Below, one piece after another: positions 49,285 to 62,546 of a stretch of DNA of 64,000 nt. The DNA comes from Carallia brachiata (Eukaryota > Streptophyta > Magnoliopsida > Malpighiales > Rhizophoraceae), in contig JADCRB010000040.1 of NCBI GenBank assembly GCA_021464245.1, positions 8,945,534-9,009,533 of the forward strand. The letters are read 5' to 3'. The position numbers and the translations under genes were made by a program. The stretch's first letter is position 1, and the number at the start of each line of letters is the position of its first letter. The notes beneath the pieces are model-generated. The model was not told where the DNA came from and did no database searches. It saw only the letters and a list, made by a program, of their open reading frames with translations.

Positions 49285-51665
49285 ATGATGCCTGCGGCTA
49301 CACGGCAATGGCGCTGCCCGCCATTCTCAATAGTGTCACTGGCCACCGCCTCCTGTATTTTTTGTACGCCTTTCGCTTCATCGCATTCCACTCATCGTCG
49401 GAGCGTGCATATAGCAAGTGGGCTCAAATTGCCGAACCTTCAAGTGCCATCGGACTTGGAAGAAGGAGAGAATAACAGCAGCAACGACTGGGTTTCTGGT
49501 GCAAAGAAGAGCCGCAACCAGAAGAAGCGCGAGGCCCGGCGCGCCGTTCGCTGGGGCGTGGAGCTGGCTTCCCTCTCCCGGCCTCAAGTTAAACACGTTC
49601 TAAGGTGACAACACCCAACCTAATACGACATTGCTACACTTGAATCATCTTTCTTCATCATCCGGGTTAACTTATGCCCTTGCTTTGGATTTTAGACAGG
49701 CTTCACTTGAGCGAGATGTGTTTGATGCTTTGATGCTCGTTAAGGTGCCTTTTTATCCGTTATTATTTAATACCTGGAATTTTGTTTTGTGTTGAAGCTA
49801 AGGTATTTGCTTTTTGGTCGCAGAGGCTAGGGCCGGATGTCCGAGAAGGAAGGCGGAGGCAATATAACTACATTGGTATAACAATTTGTTTATCCTTTTT
49901 TTTTGTCCTTTTTCCTGTTGGAGCATCAAATCAAGTAAAATGTCTGACTGATGCAGCTAAATGCATGAAACTGATCTCTTACTAATTACTGTGCGTGAGG
50001 ACTGTTTGATGGTGAATTAGAACGAGGGAGATTATAGTTTAATGTTCAACCATTTGGATTATCTGTTGAGGAAGCTAAGTTTCTTGTCTTGTTTAATACC
50101 TAGAATGATTATATATCCAATTGTTCCTTTTTGTTATTATTATTATTTTTTTTTTTGGGTGGAACTACTTGTAGGAAAACTACTACGTGAGGTAGAACCT
50201 GAATTGATGGACTTATTGATTCACACTGCAAAATATGGGGACCGGAGCAGGATTGATTGTTTGTCTGTTTCCGAGACTCAGATTATTTGGGATGATGATG
50301 ATGATGATGATGACGATGAAACTGATTATGAAGAGGAAGATGAGGTATAGACATGTAGCAATGCCTATTCCCTTTTTTTTAAATCAATGTGTAAGTGAAT
50401 TTTATGTTGAAAGTCAAAGCCATTAATTTGTATTTAGTTTCTTCCATTCAAAAGGCGCAATATGATTTGTTTACAATGAATCGTCCATTCTTCCTTTGTC
50501 CCACTCTTATTTCAACTTGTGACCATAACGGACATGAACTTGAGTTTTAAAGTTTGAATCGACCCTTCTAGAATGAATTTTTGCTCTCAGTTAACAAGTT
50601 GTTTCTGTTGATATGAAAATTTTGTAACAATTAGTTTAGATCTAGGCAAACCATGCTCGTAATTACGGAGACATATACCTGGAACATATTGTTGTTGACC
50701 TCATAGGAAGCCAGAGATCTTATTGAGAATTAAGTGAAGATACATAATTGTTGTGCAAAGAAAAATGCAGAGATCGATCCTACTTAGAATTGAAAATTTT
50801 AAAGAAAATTTCAGCTTTAGTTAGATCTTAGCTTTGAGATGATATATTTGCATTGTTTGTCGAAAATTATGTTTAGGATTCACAAGAGCACATTCAAATT
50901 GCAAGCAGATGGTTTGATGGGCTGGTCAATAAAGACCCAGCAATCACCAATGAAGTCTACGCCACTCAAAGCATCAATTTTGACCGTCAGGTCAGTGAAA
51001 TATGAACTTCACGCATTTAGCTGCCATGATCCTTATTTGTTCACTTGGCATATGACACTTCTCCAGCTAATAGCTATCAAATTATACTGTGTGATATTAC
51101 TTGATGGACTTGTCTAACATAATTAACAAATGTACAAATCAATCGCTTAAACTGATTGAGAAGTTGCATTTTCTGTATTCTCACATTTTAGTGCATAGGG
51201 AGAGGTGGGCTGCATGAGGCTTGGTAGATTTCAAGTTGTCCCATCGTACACTACACCTCTATGATTCCAACTAGGAAAGTGTCAAACTGTTGTCCTCGTC
51301 ATAACCTAGTTGATTACTGACCTTATTGATCACTTAGCTCTCGTGAATTTTTCATACTTAAGAAAACACATTAACTAGTTTTTCAGCTATATAATCTTTT
51401 TTCAGGACCTACAGAATCTAATTTCGAGACTTGGCTTTATATATTAGCGTTTAATTGGCTTTCATTGAAACTTTTTGTCATTTGTTTATCATGTTTTCTT
51501 CGCCTGACATCTTCTGAACAGGAACTACGCAAGCTTGTCCGGAAAGTGCATGCAGTTCAAGAATGTGATGCTGAGGAAGATAAGCAGGGAGGAAATCATG
51601 CCGCTCTTATTGCTGCCAGAAAGTCGCTGACCCGTTTCCTTCGTGCCCTCGCCAAGCAAACATAA
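49285..51665 (+). CDS. DUF615 (YjgA/DarP-like) protein, probably organellar, six exons
   Basis: Exons 49285-49604, 49696-49744, 49824-49875, 50175-50344, 50877-50990 and 51522-51665 join in frame across GT..AG introns to give 282 residues. The first 60 residues are Ser/Ala/Arg-rich and look like an organelle transit peptide. The core carries family features: KKSRNQKKREARRAV, then LGPDVREGRRRQYNYIGKLLR, matching the EGRRRQ..IGK block of bacterial YjgA. The C-terminus ELRKLVRKVHAV..ARKSLTRFLRALA matches the family's basic end. Bacterial YjgA/DarP helps mature the large ribosomal subunit; by inference this protein does so in chloroplast or mitochondrion. A GAT repeat in exon 4 (50290-50320) encodes an Asp run that bacteria lack. 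A second frame with ATG 49308 also looks transit-peptide-like but does not reach the core, so I prefer ATG 49285 or 49288. Confidence 0.88.
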
Positions 51666-51999
51666 GCGGATCCAACCACAATCTATTGTGACATTAATTC
51701 GACCTTTTCTCATGCGGTTTTATAGATGTGAGACATTATAACCTTGCTCGGGCCGTGGTTTTAGCGAGAAGCATTACATGGGTTAGGACTTTTGTTCTAG
51801 CCACCGCCCGACTGCCCTCGTCAGTAGCAAGACATATTTTTATTTTATATAGTACTTAGTATCACTATAAACATACCTAGCTATACCCAAAATCTTTATT
51901 TGAATTTTTTTTTTAATTTTTTATTGTCCTGCAACTTTTCTTGTGGGGTCGTCACACTTTTGCTGGCCCACAACCGTTTTCCATAAGAGTCCAGTTAGG
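51666..51999. other. 3' region of the DUF615 gene
   Basis: Likely 3' untranslated region and intergenic DNA. No other feature supported. Confidence 0.4.
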
Positions 52000-52214
52000 T
52001 AGACGGGATTAGGTGGACAGAAAATAGACCGAAAATATTTTTTGTGCAACCAGGTGGTTTATTTGTGCAACCAAACGCTTAATTTCTACAACGAAAAAAT
52101 AAATGAAAAAATACTTCAAAATTTGTTGCAATAATTCAGTGTCTCATTGCACAAAAAAACTATCTAGTTGCAAAAAAAATTCTGCGTCTATTCTTCGTCC
52201 ACCAAATCCCGTCC
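52000..52214. mobile_element. Small foldback MITE
   Basis: The first about 55 bases (AGACGGGATTAGGTGGAC and following) are the imperfect reverse complement of the last about 55 (ending GTCCACCAAATCCCGTCCAC). The arms include complementary TTTTTTGTGCAAC / GTTGCAAAAAAA text. There is no coding capacity and the target duplication is unclear. Confidence 0.6.
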
Positions 52215-53324
52215 ACTATATTTTTCCTTTCCATAATCTTGTACTGTGAAGCATGATTTCTAAATGGATTGCAAATTGACAGGACACTCACTTTGTATGT
52301 CTTGACTAAGGATGCATAGGATCATGAAAACTTTCAAAAAATTGTGATACTGTATCAATAAAGTAAAGAAATATATATATTGGAATTGTATGACACATGT
52401 CTGAAGAGCATTCGATAAGTGTCCTGTCTAATAAGTGTATTTGAAATCGGCATGTATCATTCTAAAAGTGTTTGTGTATCTTATGTGATAGATACGACCT
52501 ATCACGATGTTAGGCCCAAATCCAAGCCTTGTCAGGCTGCCTACAAGGGCTTGCCATTAGCTCGTAGTGTCTTCGCGATAGCTCCCTAGGCAGCTCGCTA
52601 GGAGCTCAGCTAGGGGACTTGCAACCCGTACCCAAGCATTCGTGCCCTCGAGCTGACCATTGACAGACACATGTCACATCCATTACGCGTAAAGCTACCG
52701 TCTTTCCAAATATCAAACTATCGCTAACTCATACGCATGTATAAGACCTAGAGAAGTACGCCTAAACGAGGGACTCATGACAAACTCCAAATGGACTTCT
52801 AGAGGACAAACTAGACTTTTAAGAAACACACTTCAAGTAGTCTCTCTCTTTATCTTAAGTCTCCATCATAAACACACACTCTCATAAGCACCATAGTGTA
52901 TGCCACTGACGGGGCATCCAGCTCTAGCCTTTTCATAGCAGCCTCCACCAGGGACCTCAATTGGCCTTCTCGATCTTCTCTCAACCTCTCATTGACTTAA
53001 GCATCGTACTGCTTACGCCGAGGAATCCCCCAGATTGAAGCCTTCGTTTCGTGCAAATAAGTGATTTTCTTTTATGTTAATCGCTATTTAACCCAAATTG
53101 AACTTAAATGAAACATAAATGCATACAAAAACCTTTAATTTCAATGCAAAAAGCATTTCCAACACCTTTTACGGTGTTAAATACATTCAATTAGCTCTAA
53201 TAAGTGCCCAATTGATCATGATTTGCATTTATTGTTGCTTAACACCATTTGTGGCATGAATAAAGAGGCTAAATTACTTCATTTCGTGAAAATAAGTGAT
53301 TTTTTTTTTCATTTTAAACGCTTG
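52215..53324. other. Intergenic stretch
   Basis: A segment resembling 'catttcgtg.aaataagtgattttt' occurs at about 53045-53080 and 53279-53310. No gene seen. Part may belong to a decayed LTR element preceding the Copia C relic. Confidence 0.4.
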
Positions 53325-55890
53325 CAAATCAAGTTCACAATCTTGCAAAGCTATATCGGCTGATGATTCAGTGCTTTGGCACAAAGGATTTGGGCATTAT
53401 TGTTATGCTGGAATCCAAAAATGAAAAATGAAAAGCTTGTCCAAGATCTGCCATAAATTACAAGCTCTAATTGTATTTGTGATGTTTGTTAACTTATCTT
53501 GCAATGGGAAAGAAAATCAACAACTTGTTCACACTGATCTCTATGGTCTTATAGGGACAAAATCTTTTCTTGGGAGTACGTATTATATAATCTTTGTAAT
53601 GATTACACCATATTCAAAGATTGAAGTGACTGCTATTTTTCATAGATTTAAAACTTGGATTGAGAAGCAATCAGGTTCAATTATCAAAGCTTTTGGATAA
53701 AATAATGGCTTAGAGAATAGAGCTGATTCATTTAAACAGATGTGCACAGTTGCAAGTATCCAACAACAATTTACAGCTCCTTACTTACCTCAACAGAATG
53801 GGGTGAGTGAGAGAAAAAACATATTTATTATGGAGATGCCTAGAAGTTTGATGGCAAAAAAAGAGATTCCAAAGCAATTTTAGTGTGAACCGGCTACAAC
53901 CTCTATCTATCTTCTTTATAGGCTACCAATTAAGGCCTTAACTGAGCTCACTTGTTATAAGGCATGGTTTGGTGCCAAATCATCTATCAATCATCTAAGA
54001 AATTTGGTAGCCTGTGCTATTCTTACGTTCATCAACACAAACGAGATAAACTAGATCATAAAGCATCTATTTCTGTTTCTATTAGATATACAAATATACC
54101 TTATACATATAAGTGTACGATCCAATAACTAACAAGATCTTTGTGAGTAGGGATTTGAGAATTGGTTAGACAAAAAAATGGAATTGGCAGATGTCTTTAA
54201 CTGAACAAGATGGCAACTATCAATCAAAGTAACAACAAAATCAAAATTCCAATTTAGGTTTCTCACAAAGTGGATACTGATGATCCTCCTATTAGAGGAA
54301 CTAGACTTTGCTCAAAAATCTATAAGAGATGTAATGAAGCTGTGCTTGAACCCACCACCTATGAGGAAGCTTCAAAAATTGAAAGATTGAAAGCTGCAAT
54401 ACAGGAGGAGTTTGATGCAATAAAAAGAAACTAAACGTAGATCCTAACTTCAAACCAAAATGGAAGAAGGTAATTAGAGTCAAGTAGAATTATAGAGCTA
54501 AGCTTAATGCAGATGGTACTTTGAACAAACTCAAAGGCAGATTGGTTGTAAAAGGGTTCTCTGAATAGCTAAGCATATACTAACTGAAACATTAGCTCTA
54601 GTGGCAAGATTGGATACCATAAAGCTATTGCTCACAGTTGCAGCTCACAAAAATTGGCTTGTTCATCAAATGGATTGCAAATTTGCCTTTTTAAATGGCA
54701 TGCTATAGAAAGAAATATACATTGAACAGGCTAAAGGATTTGTCTAATCAAGTGAAGAAGAAAAAGTCTATCTCATAAAGAGAGGCTGTTTATGGATTGA
54801 AGTAGGCACCTAGGGCATGGCATAGCAGAATGCATGATCACATGCTAAAAGTATGTTTCACTAGAAGTGTCAGTGAAGCCACTCTCTATGTGAAAAGTGA
54901 AGTAGTGCATATTCTCTATGTTTCTTTATATGTTGATAATATAATTATTATTGTAGATTATAACAACCACATTCAATAGTTCAAGATAAAAATGAAGAAG
55001 AAAATTGAAATGACGAGCCTGGGTAGCATGAGTTATCTCCTTGGTTTAGAAATCCATCAATCTAAATAATGTATTTTTAGTGACCAATCCAAATATGCAA
55101 GATATGTGCTTTAGAAGTTTTAAATGGAATCATAAAAAATGGCTGCAATGCCATTAACTCCTAGAGACAAATTTCAAAGAGATGATGGTGCTCAACAAGC
55201 AGATGCAAACAGGCTTAGAAGCATTATTGGTTGCTTATTATATCTTTCTGCCTCTAGACCTGACATTGTGTTCTTAGTGAGCTTTTTGTCAAGGTTTATG
55301 CATTCCCAAGTGAATTGCACTTTAAGGGAGCCAAAAGAATATTAAGATATGTCTAGGGAACAATTGATTTTGAAGTGATGTTTCAAAGAACAATGGAATT
55401 AAAGCTAGAAGGGTACACTAATAGTGACTAGGTAGGGTTGCAATAAGATATAAGAAGCACCTCTGGATATGTTTTACACTAGGTTTTGATATTTTTAGCT
55501 GGACCTCTAGAAAGCAATCGACTGTAGCTCAATCCACATCTGAAGCATAGTATATTGTTACTGCATCAGTTGTAAATCAAGCAATTTGAGTTAAAAAAAT
55601 TATGGCAAATTTGAAGTTAGAGCAAAAGGAAGCAACAACTATTTACTATGAAAATTAGTCCACTATTGCCATTTCTAAGAACCTAATTATGCATGGAAGA
55701 ATGAAGCATTTTAAAATCAAGCTCTATTTCATCAGAGAGGCCTAGAAGAATCAGGAAGTGAAGCTAGTTTTTTGTACCTCCAAGTAGCAGATTGTAGATA
55801 TTGTCACCAAAGGATTGCATAAGTCCTTATTTGAAGAACTAAGGACAATAATGGGTATACAGAATCACAATACCAAAAGAGATTGATGTT
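53325..55890 (+). pseudogene. Ty1/Copia relic C (pre-integrase to RNase H), truncated
   Basis: Begins in GAG-pre-integrase (LWHKGFGH near 53375) and continues with integrase (LVHTDLYG, 53526; an ERKN-like catalytic-end motif near 53810). The RT follows (NWLVHQMDCKFAFLNG near 54655; active-site variant YVDN near 54930, where the second catalytic Asp has become Asn), then RNase H (RSIIGCLLYLSASRPDI, about 55220) and the C-terminal tail to about 55885. Gag and protease are absent, no LTR pair is recognised, and many stops occur. Confidence 0.8.
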
Positions 55891-56875
55891 CCAGTCATGG
55901 TGTTGTAATTCTGTTTAAGAGATCAAACGCAGTTGTCAAAGTTCAAATTCTTTTAAATTTCTATTATGCCTAAGGAGATCTTTTAGTCATATGGGTGACA
56001 TCTTTAAGTTAAGTTTAAACTTTGAATTAGAGATAAGAAGCTTGTTTAATCAAGCTAACTTTTGAATAAACAAGATTAATTAGTTATTTTTTAAATTTCA
56101 ATTTGAATGTTGTTTTTGGTTCATTTACAGCTCATTATATTTAGGAGCAGTTGATCAATGGAAGGTATGGCCATTTTTTAATTTTTCTATCTCTCTCAAT
56201 CTCTTTTTCAATTTAGCTTTGCTAATAAAAGCTCATTCTTCTATCATTGCTTATACAATAATCATAAAATATACTTTGTATGATTTTCTGCTAAACCAAT
56301 AACATTCCTTGGTAGACATATTTTTGTCATCATTAGAAAGCACTTCTTACTCACTATCTTCTGCCAGTTGCTCCACCTCATTACCTAAGTCACCAAAATC
56401 TGTGAGTTTAACCACATGTCAGTCTTGATCTACTGTTTGCTCATATTTTTGAGGGTTATTGGTTATGTTCATAAGAGAGTCATTGAATTAGTTCATGTTG
56501 TTTTTAATGATGAAGTCAATCTAGCCCCTACAATAGTAGCTAAGATGACCATTTTCCTAAATCATTGTTGTATCTAGGGGAAATAACCATTTCATGGGAG
56601 TTTTGTTTTGTTGCATGTATGGCTTATAAGCCATATTTAGACTCGTTATTAAGTTTACACATCCGTTATGTCGAGGAGGTAATCTGCTGTTAGAAGAGTT
56701 TAAAAAAATTGCCTGGCCTCATATTACTGACATAGCTGAGCGGATGAAGCATTTCAAGGAAAATGATATACAACCCTTTGGAAGATGGATGAGGGAAGAC
56801 CCAATTCTACATAGGTGGCTTGTACGTAAAAAAAAAAAAAAACAAAACATAAATCAAGCGGTGAAAAAAAAAAAA

Positions 56876-56909
<34 letters not shown>

Positions 56910-57246
56910 ACAAAGCCAACAACAAATGGATGCTAGATGCAATCCAGAAATTGATCGTTGTAGGTAGAAAAAATTTGTAACCCTTTTTCTCCTTTTTGGT
57001 TTTTCGTACTGCATAACAAATCATAGAGATCTAAGTGGCTGGCTGTAGGTTTGATCCATTTTTTTTAATTTATAATTAAGTTCTATGATCTTTTCTTTTT
57101 TTTCTTTATTATCTCACATTTATTCTACACAAATTTCACAGAAAATTATTAATTAATTACCTAACTGTATATATATTATCAAGTTTTATGCTAGTTGTAG
57201 ACAAATTTTTTTCACAAAAAAAGGTCATAGGAATTAGTAAGAGAAT
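55891..57246. other. Intergenic stretch with microsatellites
   Basis: Contains A-runs near 56829-56841 and 56864-56878 next to the CA repeat. No gene was identified. The left part could hold a decayed 3' LTR of relic C. Confidence 0.4.
56880..56907. repeat. (CA)n microsatellite
   Basis: About 14 CA units preceded by a poly-A run. Confidence 0.95.
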
Positions 57247-57746
57247 GGGATAAATATTTTTAAAGTCCTAAACCTTTAGATTTTTTTACGTTTGAGTCCT
57301 AAACCTTTTTAACATTTCATTTGAGTCCTAAATCTTTTAATTTTTTACTATATCAGTCCTTTAAATTACGAAAAGTAGTCAATCTATTAATAAGTGAGTT
57401 TAAGTTAATAAAAATCATTTAAAAAAGCTTAAATACATGAGTTAAATATTTTTTTCATCAACAAAATATGCATATTAAATATTTTTTTAATCAACAAATA
57501 TACGAATTAAATAGGCAACATGAATATTTTTTTATAAAAAAGACATTCAATTTATATATTTAATCTTTTTTAAATAATTTTTTGTAAAGTTAAAATTATT
57601 TTTTAATAAATTGATCACTTTTGTTAAACAGAGGGACTAATTTGGTAGAAAATCAAAAAGTTTAGGACTTAAATGAAATGTCAAAAAGGTTTAGGACTTA
57701 AACGTAAAAAAACCTAAAGGTTTAGGACTAAAATAATCTTTATCCC
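57247..57746. mobile_element. 500-bp foldback MITE, Mutator-like, 10-bp target duplication
   Basis: It is flanked by an exact GTAAGAGAAT duplication (57237-57246 and 57747-57756). The first about 115 bases, starting GGGATAAATATT, are reverse-complementary to the last about 115, ending AATCTTTATCCC, with only scattered mismatches. Both arms contain phased 'gtcctaaacctttt' repeats. The 9-10 bp duplication with long TIRs is the pattern of non-autonomous Mutator-like elements. No coding capacity. It lies immediately upstream of the hAT transposase relic. Confidence 0.88.
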
Positions 57747-57779
57747 GTAAGAGAATCATGTTACAAAAAAAGGTTTTTA

Positions 57780-59660
57780 AAAGTTTATTTAAAGAATCTT
57801 CCTGTTGATCTTGGAAAATGATGAAAAATATTAGATTATCATCCTATTGGTATGGATAAAATTAGAAGAGCCTATTTAACAAAAGGTCTTTGCTAATCGA
57901 GGGAACACAATTTTTCTGAAAATTATTATAAATAGGCTATACGTAGTTTTAATCGAAGTTGGTTTAATAAATTTGGTAATTAGTTAGATTATAGTGTATC
58001 AAAAAATGTTGCATTCTATTTGTGTTGTTAACTTGTGAGACTTGGTGTGGAGAGTAAGGAGGTCTTGATGCCTTTACTATTGAACGATTTGTGAATTGAA
58101 AAAAGAAAGATAAATTGTATGATCATGTTGGAGACCACAATAGTGCTCATAATAGAGTGTGGAGAAAATGTGAAGCATTGATGAAATAAAGATTACGTAT
58201 TGAAGTTGCTCTTACTCAACAATATGATCAAATTAGATATCATTATTGAATTCATTTGACTGCAACAGTCGATTAAATTTGATTTCTCTTACAATAAGGT
58301 TTAGCTTTTCATACTAGCGATGAATATGAATTTTCAATTTTTTCAGCTTTTACACTTTCTTACTGCTCATAATGACATCATTCATAAGGTTTTGAAGAAA
58401 GCAAGTGAAAATTTCAAGTTGATAGTGTCTGATATCAAAAAGATATAGTAAGTGTTACAGGTACTGAAACCACTAATAATTATTGATGATCTTCGAGATG
58501 ATTTTTTTCTATTTTGATTAATGACTTATGATATGTTAGTTCAAGAACAAATGGCTATTGTTCTATATTATGTTAACAAAGAGCATTTTCTTGATATTGT
58601 TTGTGTTTCTTGGGTTACTGCTTAATTATTGAAAGAAGGTTCAGAATCTTTATCGACAAAATTTGGATCAAGTTTTTCAAGAATTCATGACCAATGATAA
58701 GATGGAGTTAGTAACATGTAAAGAGAGATCAATGGACTCAAAGCCTTGATTTTAAAAGGGAACAAACATTCTTATTATGTTCATTGTTTTGCACATCATC
58801 TTCAATTACTACTTGTGGTAGTTGCATCAAAACATGCTAAAGTTGCTTTATTTTTTAACATTATTGTTAATTTGTTGAATGAGGTTGGCTCTTCTTCAGA
58901 ACATTGAGACCTTTTGCAAGAAAACCATATTAAAAAAATAATTGAAGCATTGAAAAGTGGTGAAATTTATAGTGGTTGCAGTTTAAATCGAGAGACCAAT
59001 CTCATTAGAGCAAGATATATTCAATGGGGCTCACATTATAATGCTTTGTTATGCTGGATCACAACATTTTCATCCATAATTGATGTTCTTAAATATGTTG
59101 AAGAAGGTGATGTGACCTTAGAACAAAGTACTGAAGTATGTAGTTTGTTGAATATTCTACAATCTTTTGAGTTTGTTTTAATCTTGATTTGATAAAAAGC
59201 ATTTTGAAAATCACTAATGAGCTATCTCAAGCACCGTAAAGAAGAGATCAAGATATTGGTAATGATATGCCACAAGTTAAGTCTCAAGGTAGAGATTGCA
59301 ATTAATGAGAGAAGATGGATGGAATGTTTTATTTGAGGAATTTGTTTCATTATACAGCAAACATAATATTGTCACTCCAACAATAAGTGATATATATGTT
59401 GTGCAAAGACGATCAAAGCGTACAACTACATAAGTTTCAAATTTATATGACTTTCAGATGGATTTATTTTATCAAGTTTTTGATAAACAACTTTATGAAA
59501 TTAACAATAGGTTTATAAAGACTAACACTGAGTTACTCCTTTGTGTGGTATATCTAAATCCAACAAATTCATTTGTTACTTTTGATAAGTAAAAACTCAT
59601 TCAATTTGCTTAATGTTATCCATTTGAATTCTCTTCGATGGATCTTATGAGACTTGATTA
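57780..59660 (+). pseudogene. hAT-family transposase relic (TTF zinc finger type), 5' portion
   Basis: Across frames the translation follows the plant TTF-type zinc-finger hAT proteins: an IRRAYLTKG segment (about 57858), a zinc-finger region with FGNWLDYSVSKNVAFYL (about 57971-58030), YYVHCFAHHLQLLLV (about 58770-58825) and the IQWGSHYNALL segment within the open frame 58914-59192. Stops and frameshifts occur throughout. The 3' end is cut off at 59660 by a Copia insertion and resumes at 63788. Confidence 0.82.
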
Positions 59661-59725
59661 TATTGGTCTCAATACAGCCTAAGAGGGGGGTAAATTGGGT
59701 ACATTCAATTCATTGACATAAAACT
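59661..59725 (-). repeat. Copia D 3' LTR remnant
   Basis: About 65 bases (TATTGG.. AGAGGGGGGTAAATTGGGT) matching the 62547 end of the long LTR. The rest of this LTR is deleted. Confidence 0.7.
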
Positions 59726-59729
59726 TCAA

Positions 59730-62490
59730 AAGCCTTCAAGCATTCGTCCTTATGAGCTAAAAAGGTTACCCAAGTAGATCTACTAAAGTCATCAATAATG
59801 ACAAATGTATACAACTAACCACCTAGACAAAATACTCTCGTAGGGCCAAACAGATCCATGTGAAGCAGTTGCAATGGTTGAGAGGTAGATATTGCCTTTT
59901 ACTTTTAAAAGAGTTTTTGCTTTACCTACCCTTTTGGCATGCAACATGCACCTTATTCTTGTCAAATCTAAAATTTGGAAACCATCTACAAGGTTGTGTT
60001 GGCTGACTTTGGATAGTTGCTTTATGTTTGCATGATCCAACCTTCTATGCCAAATCTATGGTTTATCACTAAAAGCATATAAACACTTGACATTTTGGTT
60101 AGCTAAGAGTGTAAATCAATGATATAAACATTATTCAACCGGTTAGCAACAAATAAGGTCTCATTTTTTTTTTTTTTGAGTTAGTCATAGGACATGAATC
60201 TTTACCAAAAGACACCTTATAGCCACTGTTACTCATTTGACTACTACTCAACAAGTTGCATTTAAGACCTTCAAAAAGTGAAATCTTGTCAATGGTAAGA
60301 GAGTTTCCTTTACCAATTTTGTCAATTAAGATAACCTTACCTTTGGAATTGTCATCAAAAGTTACCTTTCCACCATCTATCTTTTGTAGAGAAATGAAGC
60401 GCTTAGGATTCTCACTCATATGTCTAGAGCAACCACTATTTAAGAATCATTAATTCTTCTTTGAACTGCTGTTTAGGTTAACCTATAAATAATTCATTTA
60501 GCTTTCAGTACCCACACTTGATTGGATCTTTGGGGGTTAGTCTTGATGCTTTTGGCACTATCATGAGAATATGTCTTGCTTTTGACTTCTTATCAATGAA
60601 CGTAGATATTGAATATGCCCATCATCTTCACAAAAACTAATATTTGAAATTGCTTTTAGGATGATATGCGTGAACATGGTAAGGTCAACCATGGTGTTTG
60701 TTTTATGCATGCTACGATCGACTAGTGTGTCTATTCTAATCATATTGTGGTCAACCAGATGATCTGCTATGTGAGTGTGCATGCTTATGGAATGACTTTG
60801 CATACTGTCTTGTATACATGCATATCTATAATGCACATTCCTAAATAATTGATGTTGTGAAGTATAAACATGCTTGTGTGGTTGACAATAGTACTAAATT
60901 GGTCGACCAGTAGATATAGAAGTAGATACATGATCATACTTATGCACAATGTTCTAGGATGATTGTGCTTGTGTGGGAACACTAGCTACTTTGCTCGAAG
61001 AAGGTTTGGGTTGATATCCCAAACCACTCATCTCGCTTGCGAGCATATGAGATTCAAGCAGTGTCATGCTTTTTTTTGCTTTTGGAAAAATTTGAGATTA
61101 ACTCTTGAAGTTTAGAAACATCTTTTTTAAGATGAATATTTTCATTTAAGGGCTTTTTTAAGTTTTTCCTCATTGTAGACACTTTCCAACTCACCAATGC
61201 TTTTGGTGAGAGACTTGACCTATTCCTTCAAAGAATCTTATTTTTGCTTTATAGAGTAAAGCTCAACACGAAGAACTTCATTCTCAACATGAAAATCATC
61301 ATTTTCATATTTCTTAGAAGAAATCTCATCATGAAACTTTTCATTCTCAGCACGAAGATCCTTTTTTTGGTAGCCATGCTTTTGAGCTTTTCTACCATAT
61401 ATGTCAATGTATCATGTTGATCATCTATTAATAATGATCAGAAGATGCATCTAGATTAAAAGTTACTTTATCATTATGAATCATGAAAGCAATGTTGACT
61501 CCAAGGTCACTAGGATCACCGTCGGAATCACTTGAGTCATTTTATGTTACTTTTAGAGCTCTTTTTGGGGGCTACTTTTCCTTCTTCTTGTTGGAGGGGC
61601 AATTGGCAGCTATTTGAGCCCACTTGTTATAATTGTAACAAATGATCTCATATTTTTCCTTGTAACTTTTGAATGGTTGTTTGTTAAACTACTTCTTCTT
61701 CCTCATTAGTCTTAAGGCTCTTTTAAGTAGCATTGCTAATTCTTCTTCATCTTCTTGAGTGAAGTCATTATCCACTTCTTCATTGATTCTTTTTTTGATC
61801 AAAGAGGATTTGAAAGCTACAGTTTTCTTCTTTTCAAAGACCTTTATAGAGAAGGTCATTTTGTGTATCAAAATTGATCTAATCAATTGGTTCATGCTAA
61901 CGTGTTAAGGTCTTTGGACTCCATAATGGCAATTTGCTTGTTCGTCCAAGACTTAGTTAAGCACTGCAACACTTTCTTTACGAGCTCAGACTCATCAAAC
62001 TGTTTCCCAAGATTCTTCAATGGATTTGTGATGTTGATGAATCTATTATACATGTCTGAGATGGTTTCATCACTCCTCATCTTGAACAACTCATACTCAT
62101 GTATGAGAAGATTGATTTTGGATTCCTTGACTGCTAACATGCCTTTAGTAAACACCAAAAGTCTATATCACATCTCTTTGGAAATTTTGCATTAAGGTAT
62201 CCTACTATACTCCTGACTTGTCAAAGCACATTGTAATATATGTTTCGTTTTAGATTTAAGAGTTAGGAAGTTATTCTATTTGACAGTGAGGGTGGACATA
62301 GTTTTGTCGCTCGAGCTAGCTTCAATTATGATTTCAATGGGTATGGGTCCTTTCTCCATAATCTTTCAAAGGTCATAGTCACTTGATTGAGGTAGTAATC
62401 ATCTTGTCTTTCTAGGTTTCAAAGTAGGTTCCATCAAAGATGAGTGGTCTCAAAATGTTTCATCCCTCAACATGGGATGTTTTAGTTGCC
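59730..62490 (-). pseudogene. Copia D gag and partial pol relic
   Basis: A UBN2-type gag domain (62158-61892; ESKINLLIHEYELFKM, then ELVKKVLQCL) is followed by a Lys-rich stretch. The zinc knuckle near 61650-61600 has lost one Cys (CYNYNKW). After it come a coiled-coil segment, protease-distal sequence (60419-60135; KCNLLSSSQMSNSGYKVSF), and GAG-pre-integrase plus integrase start (60040-59792; KQLSKVSQHNLVDG). Coding similarity stops at about 59730. Several stops are present. Confidence 0.78.
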
Positions 62491-62546
62491 ATGGGTTACT
62501 CAAGGATGTAAGGCCTTTGATGTAGAAACTGAGCTTTGTTGCCAAT

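Noticed and set aside
49308..49475. Alternative frame of the DUF615 first exon starting at ATG 49308
   Set aside because: It looks like a transit peptide but stops before the conserved core and would need a frameshift to join it.
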